A stretch of DNA of 64,000 nucleotides, taken from positions 31,474-95,473 of the forward strand of contig DLJQ01000001.1 in NCBI GenBank assembly GCA_002484335.1, written 5' to 3'. Position numbers and translations under genes: made by a program. The DNA is from Flavobacteriales bacterium UBA7612 (lineage in GTDB: Bacteria > Bacteroidota > Bacteroidia > Flavobacteriales > Weeksellaceae). Within the stretch, counting starts at the first letter, position 1. Each line of letters starts with the position of its first letter. Positions 36,641 through 43,915 of this stretch are shown in pieces. The notes below the pieces were generated by a model. It did not search any database. It saw nothing but the letters and a program-made list of their open reading frames with translations, and was not told where the DNA came from.

Positions 36641-37342
36641 TTAAATTAATCCTTCATCAGCAAATGAATAATAATTCTTTTGCGAAACAATCACATGATC
36701 CAAAACCTGAATATCCAAAAGCAAAGCTCCTTCTTTTATTTTTTGTGTAATGGATTTATCTGCTGCACTAGGTACCAAATTCCCAGACGGATGATTGTGA
36801 GAAAGAATAATTCCTGTAGCCATCAATTCCAATGAACGTTTAAAAATCAACCGTACATCAACAGAAGTTTGTGTGATTCCTCCTCTCGAAATTTGTTCTG
36901 TTTTTATAATCCTATTTCCTTGGTTCAGATACATAATCCAAAATTCTTCGTTGGGTAAATCTCCTATTTGTTGTTGCAAAATAATTGCAGCATCATTACT
37001 CGAAGAAATTTTTTTTCGCTCCAAAACATCTTGCGTATTACGTCTTCGTCCTATTTCCAAAGCTGTAATTATTGAAATTGCTTTAGCTTCGCCTATTCCT
37101 TTAAAAAGGCACAAATCAGTAATAGAATATTTTGCCAATTCATTCCAATTATTATTTGCAGATTTCAAAATTCTCTTTGCCAACTCAACTGCAGATTCAT
37201 TTCTACTTCCACTTCCCATAATAATAGCGAGCAATTCTGCATCCGACAAAGAACTTCGTCCCTTTGTTGCCAATTTTTCTCTTGGTCTATCGTCTTCATT
37301 CCAATTTTTTATAGAACTATTATTTTCTGAGTAGGTAGTCAT
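36641..37342 (-). CDS. radC: RadC-family JAB1/MPN-domain protein
   Basis: 233 residues, usual length. N-terminal helix-hairpin-helix region (GRSSLSDAELLAIIMGSGS and LCLFKGIGEAKA), then the JAMM metalloprotease-like motif with SHNHPSGNLVPSAAD. The family was once linked to DNA repair, but its true role is unclear. First gene of the minus-strand run radC, deacetylase, FemAB-like. Preceded by the glnS terminator and the repeat copy 2. Confidence 0.95.
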   Translation of the reverse strand: MTTYSENNSSIKNWNEDDRPREKLATKGRSSLSDAELLAIIMGSGSRNESAVELAKRILKSANNNWNELAKYSITDLCLFKGIGEAKAISIITALEIGRRRNTQDVLERKKISSSNDAAIILQQQIGDLPNEEFWIMYLNQGNRIIKTEQISRGGITQTSVDVRLIFKRSLELMATGIILSHNHPSGNLVPSAADKSITQKIKEGALLLDIQVLDHVIVSQKNYYSFADEGLI

Positions 37343-37373
37343 AGCGTAATTATTTTGGTATCAGAAAGATAAT

Positions 37374-37408
37374 AAAAAAAGCTCGAACATATTCTGTTCG
37401 AGCTTATT
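37374..37408 (-). terminator. Terminator of glnS
   Basis: Perfect stem GCTCGAACA / TGTTCGAGC with a five-base loop and seven Ts on the minus strand. It lies after the repeat element that forms the glnS 3' untranslated region. Confidence 0.9.
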
Positions 37409-37429
37409 ATATTTTATTAATTTTTATTT

Positions 37430-37510
37430 GGGCAATTGCTTCGCACCGTGCTTTTCATTACAATCTTTTTCTAAGGAAAAAGGATTTTCACTGCAATCAC
37501 TATTGCATCA
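37430..37510 (-). repeat. Dispersed structured intergenic repeat, copy 2
   Basis: On the minus strand it reads GCAATAGTGATTGCAGTG, AAAATCC, the inner hairpin CCTTTTTCCTTAGAAAAAG and ATTGTAATGAAAAGCACG. It starts 12 bases after the glnS stop, in the sense orientation, so it would be in the glnS 3' UTR before the terminator at 37374-37408. Nearly identical to copy 1 over the central 35 bases. Confidence 0.75.
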
Positions 37511-37521
37511 ATCGTAAACAA

Positions 37522-39204
37522 TTACTTATTTACTTTTGCCCAAGTATCTTTTAACGTAACTGTTCTGTTAAATACTAATTTTTCAGCTGTTGTATCTCTA
37601 TCCAAAGCAAAATATCCAATACGTTGAAACTGAAATTTATCTTCAACTTTTGCTTCTTTTAAAGATGGTTCACCAAAACCTTGTTTCACTTCCAAAGAAT
37701 CTGGATTCACAAATTGTAAAAAGTCAACATCTTTTTCAGCATCAGGAGATTCTACAGTAAACAATCTATCATATTGTCTTACCTCAATTGGTGTATTTTC
37801 TGTTCCAGAAACCCAATGTAAAGTACCTTTCACTTTACGTTTAGACGCTTCTGTTCCGCTTCCCGATTTTGTTTCAGGATCGTAAGTCGCAAAAATAGTT
37901 GTAATGTTTCCATCAGCATCTTTTTCCACTCTTTCTGCTTTTATGAAATAAGCACCTTTTAAACGAACTTCGTTTCCTAATGACAAACGAAAAAATTTCT
38001 TAGGAGCTTCCTCCATAAAATCTTCACGTTCTATATAGATTTCTCTTGTAAAAGGAACAATACGAGAACCTGCATTTTCATCTTCTGGATTGTTTTCTAT
38101 TTCCAATTCTTCTATCTGTCCTTCTGGATAATTTTCTATCACTACTTTTACAGGATCAATTACTGCAAAAACACGAGGAGCTATTTTATTTAAATGATCA
38201 CGAACCGAAAATTCTAATAAAGAAATATCCAATACATTATCACGTTTTGCTACACCAGCTGTGTTCCAGAAATTCTTGATAGATTCTGCTGTATAACCAC
38301 GACGACGTAATCCAGAAATTGTAGGCATACGAGGATCATCCCATCCTGTAACCACATTTTCTTGTACCAATTTCATCAACTTACGTTTACTTGTTATCAT
38401 GTACGAAACATTTCCACGAGCAAACTCACGCTGTTTTGGTTTTTGAGGCTGATTTGGTAACTCTACATTGTTTGCATACCATTCATATAAATCGCGGTGA
38501 TTTTTAAACTCTAACGAACATAGTGAATGCGAAATACCTTCTATATAATCAGATTCTCCGTGTGTCCAATCGTACATTGGATACATTTTCCATGTATCTC
38601 CAGTACGGTGATGTGAACGTTTTAAAACGCGATACATCACTGGATCACGCATATTCATATTCGGAGAAGTCATATCTATTTTTGCACGCAAAACATGAGA
38701 ACCTTCCTCAAACTCTCCTGCTTTCATTCTTTCGAATAACTCTAAGTTTTCTTCTACAGAACGATCTCTATAAGGAGAATTAACTCCTGGTTCGAAAGGA
38801 GTTTTACGTTGCTCATTAATCAATTCCGATGTTTGATCGTCGATGTAAGCTTTTCCTTCTTTGATTAATTGTACAGCCCAATCGTAAAGCTGCTGGAAAT
38901 AATCAGAAGCATAACGTTCCTCTGCCCATTCAAAACCTAACCATTTTACATCTTCACGAATAGAATCTACAAACTCTTGTTCTTCTTTCTCAGGGTTTGT
39001 ATCATCAAAACGTAAATTTACAGGTGCATTGTAACGCTGTCCTAAACCGAAGTTTAAGCAGATTGCTTTTGCATGTCCTATATGCAAATAACCATTTGGT
39101 TCTGGAGGGAAACGAAAACGTAAATTTTCTTTTGGCATCCCATTCGCTAAATCATCTTCAATGATTTGCTCAATAAAATTCAATGATTTTTTTTCTTCTT
39201 CCAT
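37522..39204 (-). CDS. glnS: Glutaminyl-tRNA synthetase
   Basis: 560 residues. Class I core with FPPEPNGYLHIGHAKA (HIGH motif), DDTNPEKEEQEFVD and the KMSKS-equivalent SKRKL in YMITSKRKLMKLV, followed by two C-terminal beta-barrel anticodon-binding domains. It is distinguished from GluRS by the GlnRS-type DDTNPEKE and by barrels instead of an alpha-helical C terminus. It charges tRNA-Gln directly. Monocistronic; TACCTTTG at 39227-39234 is a candidate promoter box. Confidence 0.97.
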   Translation of the reverse strand: MEEEKKSLNFIEQIIEDDLANGMPKENLRFRFPPEPNGYLHIGHAKAICLNFGLGQRYNAPVNLRFDDTNPEKEEQEFVDSIREDVKWLGFEWAEERYASDYFQQLYDWAVQLIKEGKAYIDDQTSELINEQRKTPFEPGVNSPYRDRSVEENLELFERMKAGEFEEGSHVLRAKIDMTSPNMNMRDPVMYRVLKRSHHRTGDTWKMYPMYDWTHGESDYIEGISHSLCSLEFKNHRDLYEWYANNVELPNQPQKPKQREFARGNVSYMITSKRKLMKLVQENVVTGWDDPRMPTISGLRRRGYTAESIKNFWNTAGVAKRDNVLDISLLEFSVRDHLNKIAPRVFAVIDPVKVVIENYPEGQIEELEIENNPEDENAGSRIVPFTREIYIEREDFMEEAPKKFFRLSLGNEVRLKGAYFIKAERVEKDADGNITTIFATYDPETKSGSGTEASKRKVKGTLHWVSGTENTPIEVRQYDRLFTVESPDAEKDVDFLQFVNPDSLEVKQGFGEPSLKEAKVEDKFQFQRIGYFALDRDTTAEKLVFNRTVTLKDTWAKVNK

Positions 39205-39226
39205 TTCTTAATTACGATTGAGTGTG

Positions 39227-39234
39227 CAAAGGTA
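39227..39234 (-). promoter_or_regulatory. Candidate -7 promoter box of glnS
   Basis: TACCTTTG on the minus strand, 22 bases before the ATG. No TTG at -33. Confidence 0.4.
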
Positions 39235-39396
39235 CAAAAAATCACTAATTTAGATATGATTTTAAATACTTCTATTTTTAAGAAATATATATAAAATTGA
39301 AAGTTTGGTTTTCAGAACCAGAAAAGAATAAATTAACGATAATTAAATTTATTTTTCTATTTTAGAAATAATATAAATTAATTGGATATAAAACAC

Positions 39397-40125
39397 TTAA
39401 CAACACATTATCTTTCTTAAATTTTCAATATATTTACTTAAGGAACTTATTGTTAATAAACATTTACTATAAAATTCATCATTACTAACATCAGTTTTAT
39501 TTTCTTCTATTTTTATTTCTAAACCTTTATCAGTTAAACTTGTTTTATAATATCCATTAAATGGATTTGTTCTATGAGTAAAACTATTCCTTATTTTTTC
39601 TCTAAATATTTTTGTTTCTTTTTCAAATTCATTTAAAGCTTCTAAAATTTTAGAACTTGTAGAATCTTCTTTTCCTTCAAGTTTATTTTTTAACCTTGGT
39701 AAAGTCACATTACGTTCCTCTATAAAAACACCTGTAAATGAATTTATTAGCTGTAAAATACAATCTCTAATAGAAATTATAAAATATGATATTACTTCAG
39801 CAAAGTATCGAAAATATTGTAAATCAGAAGAATTTTTTGAAGCATTATATCTATCTAAGTAAGTTGACATATAAATAAAAGTATTTTTTAAATGAATTAC
39901 TTTTATTGTTATTTCGGAGTTCCATTTTATTAAATTATTTAATTTATGCCGCTCTATTAAACTAACATCAGAATTAGGATTAAATAAAATATCGGAAATA
40001 TTTCCATGAAAATCAAATATATAACTTGAATTACCTTCATTATTATATAATAAATTAATTCCATTAAATTCTTTAATTCTAAAAGTAGATTTTTTTACCT
40101 CTTGCTCAGTTAAGTTTTCTATCAT
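39397..40125 (-). CDS. HEPN-like domain protein of unknown function
   Basis: 242 residues, mainly alpha-helical, no signal peptide or membrane span. Near the C-terminal third, FREKIRNSFTHR contains R-N-x3-H (Arg179 to His184), the R-x4-6-H motif of HEPN ribonuclease or RNA-binding domains, preceded by long helices (about 75-130 and 155-178). It most resembles the Cthe_2314-like HEPN group. The N-terminal 60 residues are unrecognised. It stands alone between glnS and rimM. Toxin, RNase or housekeeping role cannot be decided. Confidence 0.6.
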   Translation of the reverse strand: MIENLTEQEVKKSTFRIKEFNGINLLYNNEGNSSYIFDFHGNISDILFNPNSDVSLIERHKLNNLIKWNSEITIKVIHLKNTFIYMSTYLDRYNASKNSSDLQYFRYFAEVISYFIISIRDCILQLINSFTGVFIEERNVTLPRLKNKLEGKEDSTSSKILEALNEFEKETKIFREKIRNSFTHRTNPFNGYYKTSLTDKGLEIKIEENKTDVSNDEFYSKCLLTISSLSKYIENLRKIMCC

Positions 40126-40330
40126 AATATTTTAGCTTATTTATACAAATATATTATGAAATCATTGTATAAATTTAAAACAAAAAATATCATAATTTCT
40201 GACCATCACTATAATCATGTACTAAAACTTTCAACCAAAAATTACTATTTGAAAGATGGTCATCTTTTTTCTTTTGAAAAATAAAAATGAGTTGATAAAC
40301 TTGGGTTATATTAACAAGTTTTAACCGTAA
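40126..40330. other. Intergenic DNA with no recognised feature
   Basis: About 205 bases between the HEPN-like gene and the repeat copy 3. The minus-strand 65-codon ORF here runs into the repeat and has no coding character. No terminator hairpin or strong promoter box seen. Confidence 0.5.
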
Positions 40331-40456
40331 TGCTTGCGTTAGTGATTGTAGTGGAAATCCTTTTATAAAAAATAATATAACATCCAATAACTGCTATTGT
40401 TTTCTTTTTTTATAAAAGATTGCAACGGAAAGCACGCCCGATAGGGAACGCCCAAA
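40331..40456 (+). repeat. Dispersed structured intergenic repeat, copy 3 (long form)
   Basis: Reads GCGTTAGTGATTGTAGTGG, AAATCC, an inner stem CCTTTTATAAAA / TTTTATAAAAG separated by about 45 bases, then GATTGCAACGGAAAGCACG and GGGAACGCCC. The outer GCGTT can pair with the terminal AACGC. Same element as copies 1 and 2 but with an enlarged loop. It ends nine bases from the rimM stop and is antisense to rimM. Confidence 0.75.
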
Positions 40457-40464
40457 AAATAATA

Positions 40465-40989
40465 TTACCCTAAATAGATTTCTAGTAAACCGTCTGGGAT
40501 TTGAACTAACATTGCTTTTTCTTCGCGATTTACTTCAAGAATCCAATCATTAATCATTGGAATAAGAATTTCTTTTCCTTGCGCATCCACTTCAAAGTAA
40601 GCTTGTGCAGCAGAATCGTTTACAGATTTTATTGTTCCGACCTCTGTATTAGATTGGTCATAGATGGTGAAACCTATAATTTCGTGGTAATAAAAATCTG
40701 TTCCTGTTAGTTTTGGTAAAGATTTTAAAGGTAGATATAATTCACGATTGATTAATTTATCAACTGTTTCGTCTTCTACATCTTCAAATTTCACTAATAA
40801 TTTATTTCCTTGATAAGGTTGAGCAGTTTCGAAAAAAAATGGAACCAGTGCACCATCTTGTTCGATGTACACTGCTTCCAAAGTATCGTATAATTCTGGT
40901 TCGTCCGTATCCAAATAGATGATTACATTACCTTTGAAACCATGTCTCTTGGTAATTTTTCCTAAATAGTAGCAATCATTTTTTGTCAT
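40465..40989 (-). CDS. rimM: 16S rRNA processing protein RimM
   Basis: 174 residues, the usual length. N-terminal RimM barrel with YYLGKITKRHGFKGNVIIYL, and a C-terminal PRC-like barrel with LLVKFEDVEDE and EILIPMINDWI. It assists 30S maturation around S19. It lies 23 bases after rpsP, the standard rpsP-rimM order, without the trmD/rplS genes that complete the operon in many bacteria. Confidence 0.95.
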   Translation of the reverse strand: MTKNDCYYLGKITKRHGFKGNVIIYLDTDEPELYDTLEAVYIEQDGALVPFFFETAQPYQGNKLLVKFEDVEDETVDKLINRELYLPLKSLPKLTGTDFYYHEIIGFTIYDQSNTEVGTIKSVNDSAAQAYFEVDAQGKEILIPMINDWILEVNREEKAMLVQIPDGLLEIYLG

Positions 40990-41012
40990 TGGAACGTTTC
41001 TGAACTTTAAAA

Positions 41013-41540
41013 TTATTCTTCTGTAGCAACTTCTTCAGTTGTACCCTCTGCTTCTTCAGCAGGAGTTTCCTCTACTTGTGCAGCAACTTCAGCTTCTTGA
41101 GCAGCTTTTACACGAGCAGCATTAACAGCTTTTTCAGCTTCTAATGCAGCAGCTTTAGAAGCAGCAGCGTTTGAAGTTAAACCGTCTTTTTTAGCTTGAA
41201 CTTTAGCATCTTTAGCTTCTAACCAAGCTGCGAAACGTTTTTCAGCTTCTTCTTCAGAGAATGCTCCTTTAGCAACACCACCTAATAAGTGTTTTTTCAT
41301 ATAAGCACCTTTGTAAGATAATAAAGCTTTAGCCGTATCTGTTGGTTCAGCACCTGTTTGTAACCATTTTACTGCTGCTTCAACGTTTAATTCAACTGTT
41401 GCAGGGTTAGTAATAGGGTTGTAAGTACCTAATTTTTCGATGAAACGACCATCACGTTTTGCTCTTGAATCAGCAACTACGATGTGAAAGAATGGTTTTC
41501 CTTTACGACCATGTCTTTGTAATCTAATTTTTGTAGCCAT
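41013..41540 (-). CDS. rpsP: 30S ribosomal protein S16 with Ala/Glu-rich C-terminal extension
   Basis: 175 residues. The first 80 or so are a normal S16 (KIRLQRHGRKGKPFFHIVVA, RFIEKLGTYNP, VKWLQTGAEPTDT). The remaining 90 are helical, rich in Ala, Lys and Glu, ending in a run of acidic residues. Such tails are common on S16 in Bacteroidota. First gene of the rpsP-rimM operon; TATCTTTG at 41591-41598 is a candidate promoter box. Confidence 0.96.
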   Translation of the reverse strand: MATKIRLQRHGRKGKPFFHIVVADSRAKRDGRFIEKLGTYNPITNPATVELNVEAAVKWLQTGAEPTDTAKALLSYKGAYMKKHLLGGVAKGAFSEEEAEKRFAAWLEAKDAKVQAKKDGLTSNAAASKAAALEAEKAVNAARVKAAQEAEVAAQVEETPAEEAEGTTEEVATEE

Positions 41541-41590
41541 ATTATAACTAATTATTTAGGGAACTCGTCCCGTTTTACAAATTTGAGGTG

Positions 41591-41598
41591 CAAAGATA
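41591..41598 (-). promoter_or_regulatory. Candidate -7 promoter box of rpsP-rimM
   Basis: TATCTTTG on the minus strand, 50 bases before the rpsP ATG; a clear TTG at -33 was not found. Confidence 0.4.
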
Positions 41599-41749
41599 AG
41601 GATTTATTTAAAATAATACTATAATTTAGTTATATTGTTCCTTAAAATTTAGTATTGTGGAAGAATAACTTTCTAAGTTTACTTTATTCAAAACAAAGTA
41701 TAATTATTAACCTATTGTTCATTTTATTAAAAATGATTAATGAAAAAAT

Positions 41750-43831
41750 ATGAATAAAAAATTACTATCTATAGCACTATTTTCTATATTATGCAATATA
41801 AATTTTGCTCAAAATAAAGAACAATTATTGACTAAATTTAAATTAGAAAAACAGCAAAATGAAGCGATATTCAATAGAAAACAAAGTAAAAAAAGTAAAC
41901 TTAATAAAAATGAAGAAATTTCATCTATTGCTGCAGCTACAGATGAGTTTATTGTTTATAATAAATTATTAGATAATAGAGCTAATATTGCCTCTAATAT
42001 TGAAGATTTACAAAATGGGCAAATTGGCAATTTCTATCTAAATGGACAAAACATGGAAATCACTATTTTTGATGGTGGTGCTCCATTAACAACACATGTA
42101 GAATTTAGCGATAAAGAAAATTCTGGGAAAAGTCGTGTATCAGATTTAGAGAATGGAGCTGAAAGTATAAGTAATCATTCTACTGCTGTATCTGGTTTTA
42201 TTGCTGCTGAAGGAGTTAATACTATTACTCAAACAGATAATGTAACAGGTACTGTTACTGCTACATTTCCTAATGGTGCGAAAGGTGTTTTACCTAATGC
42301 TAGAGTTACAACTGCTGGGTTTAAAACGGTAAATGATTTAACTATCTTCGAAAAATTATTAAATTTTGATAAATACATTTCTAATCATTCTTATGGAACA
42401 AATTTAGGATGGGAATTAATAGAGGATAATACAAATGCTTTAGGATATGCTTTAAAATATAATCTATCAACAACATCATTTACGTCTCCCCAACAGAGTG
42501 CTTATGGTGCATATTATTCAAATGACTATAATTATGATGCCATAGGATATAACTTTCCTAAATATACTATAGTAAAATCTGCTGGTAATGAATACGGAGA
42601 TGGGCCAAATAGTTATGCTCGTTATAATTTCAATTTATATAAAAGTGATGACACTAAGTTTACAGATGGAGATTTAATCCCTGAAGATAATTGTCAATCT
42701 GGTGCATATTGTATCAGCTTTGGTTCACTAGCAAAAAATATAATTGTAGTTGGCTCTGTAGACATACCTACTTCTAGTAATTTCAAATTTACATCGCCAT
42801 CTCAAATTATACATTCAAGCTATAGTAGCGCTGGACCAAGAAAAGATGGAGCTATAAAACCTGATTTAGTTGCTGTTGGTACAAGGGTCATATCCCCTAC
42901 AAGTAGTTCAAACAATGCTTATGATATAGGTAGTGGTACATCATACTCTGCTCCAAAAGTAACTGGGGTTGTTGGTGCTATCACTCAACTAAAACGATTA
43001 TTAACTGGCGATAACACTTATTACTTTAACTCAGATGAAGTAAGAGCTATACTATTACATACAACAGAAAAAGCTGGAGAGTTTGATGGACCTGACAACA
43101 AATTTGGATGGGGACTTTTAGATGGGAAAAAAGCGGCTGAAGTTGTTTTAGCAGCGCATAATAAAGAAATAATTTTTGAGAGAAATGAAAAAATTTCGGG
43201 AATTAATCAGGAAAAATTAATTTCCTCAAAAGTTGGGGAAGAATTAAAGGCTACAATTACATGGATAGACCCTCCTACTTCCAATTATAAAAAAATGATA
43301 ACAGGATTGATTAATGACACTTCATCTAAACTTATTAATGATTTAGATATTCGACTAATTGACACAGAAACAAATGATGAATATTTACCATGGAAATTAG
43401 ATTTATCTAATGTAACTGGTGCTGCTATAAAAGGAGATAATACTGTAGATAATATTGAGCAAATATTAATTAAAACCCCTATTTCAGGAAGAAAATATAA
43501 AATTATTATTTCAAACAAAAATACATTAGTTGATAATAACGGAACCAGTTCTAATCAAATTTACACACTATTAATTACTGGTGCACAAGAAGATAAATCA
43601 ACTATTGTTTCAAAAAACGTTTTAACAATTTATCCTACTTTAGCAAAAGATGTTGTTAATATAAAAACTGAAGATAAAATTGAAACAGTTCAATTAATTG
43701 ATATATCGGGAAAATTAATTTCGACAACAAATTCAGAAAAAATTAATGTATCATCACTATCATCCGGAGTTTATATTATTAAAATAAAAACTGATAAAGA
43801 GGTTATAACAAAAAAAATTATAAAACAATAG
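41750..43831 (+). CDS. Subtilisin-like (S8) serine protease exported by T9SS
   Basis: 693 residues. Signal peptide ending NINFAQ. The S8 catalytic set is intact: Asp108 (ITIFDGGA), His143 (NHSTAVSG), oxyanion Asn280 (KSAGNEYG) and Ser398 (GSGTSYSAPKVTG). A beta-rich domain (about 475-610) follows, then a type A T9SS C-terminal sorting domain of about 70 residues (IYPTLAKDVVNIK ... SSGVYIIKIKTDKEV). The mature protease is therefore secreted or surface-attached through the T9SS, whose genes are elsewhere. Monocistronic, with a terminator at 43848-43884. Confidence 0.95.
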   Translation: MNKKLLSIALFSILCNINFAQNKEQLLTKFKLEKQQNEAIFNRKQSKKSKLNKNEEISSIAAATDEFIVYNKLLDNRANIASNIEDLQNGQIGNFYLNGQNMEITIFDGGAPLTTHVEFSDKENSGKSRVSDLENGAESISNHSTAVSGFIAAEGVNTITQTDNVTGTVTATFPNGAKGVLPNARVTTAGFKTVNDLTIFEKLLNFDKYISNHSYGTNLGWELIEDNTNALGYALKYNLSTTSFTSPQQSAYGAYYSNDYNYDAIGYNFPKYTIVKSAGNEYGDGPNSYARYNFNLYKSDDTKFTDGDLIPEDNCQSGAYCISFGSLAKNIIVVGSVDIPTSSNFKFTSPSQIIHSSYSSAGPRKDGAIKPDLVAVGTRVISPTSSSNNAYDIGSGTSYSAPKVTGVVGAITQLKRLLTGDNTYYFNSDEVRAILLHTTEKAGEFDGPDNKFGWGLLDGKKAAEVVLAAHNKEIIFERNEKISGINQEKLISSKVGEELKATITWIDPPTSNYKKMITGLINDTSSKLINDLDIRLIDTETNDEYLPWKLDLSNVTGAAIKGDNTVDNIEQILIKTPISGRKYKIIISNKNTLVDNNGTSSNQIYTLLITGAQEDKSTIVSKNVLTIYPTLAKDVVNIKTEDKIETVQLIDISGKLISTTNSEKINVSSLSSGVYIIKIKTDKEVITKKIIKQ

Positions 43832-43847
43832 ATTCGTTTTCAAAAAT

Positions 43848-43884
43848 AAAAAAAGCATTTCTTAATAAGAAGAAATGCTTTTTT
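43848..43884. terminator. Bidirectional terminator between the subtilase and the TonB-plug gene
   Basis: Stem AAAAAGCATTTCTT / AAGAAATGCTTTTT with A and T runs on either side. Confidence 0.9.
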
Positions 43885-43915
43885 AACTTTATAAAGTTAA
43901 GAACTAAGTTAAATT

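Noticed and set aside
36873..37334. 153-codon plus-strand ORF opposite radC
   Set aside because: Antisense shadow of a clear JAMM/RadC gene.
40190..40387. 65-codon minus-strand ORF near the repeat copy 3
   Set aside because: It runs into the structured repeat and has no coding signature or promoter.
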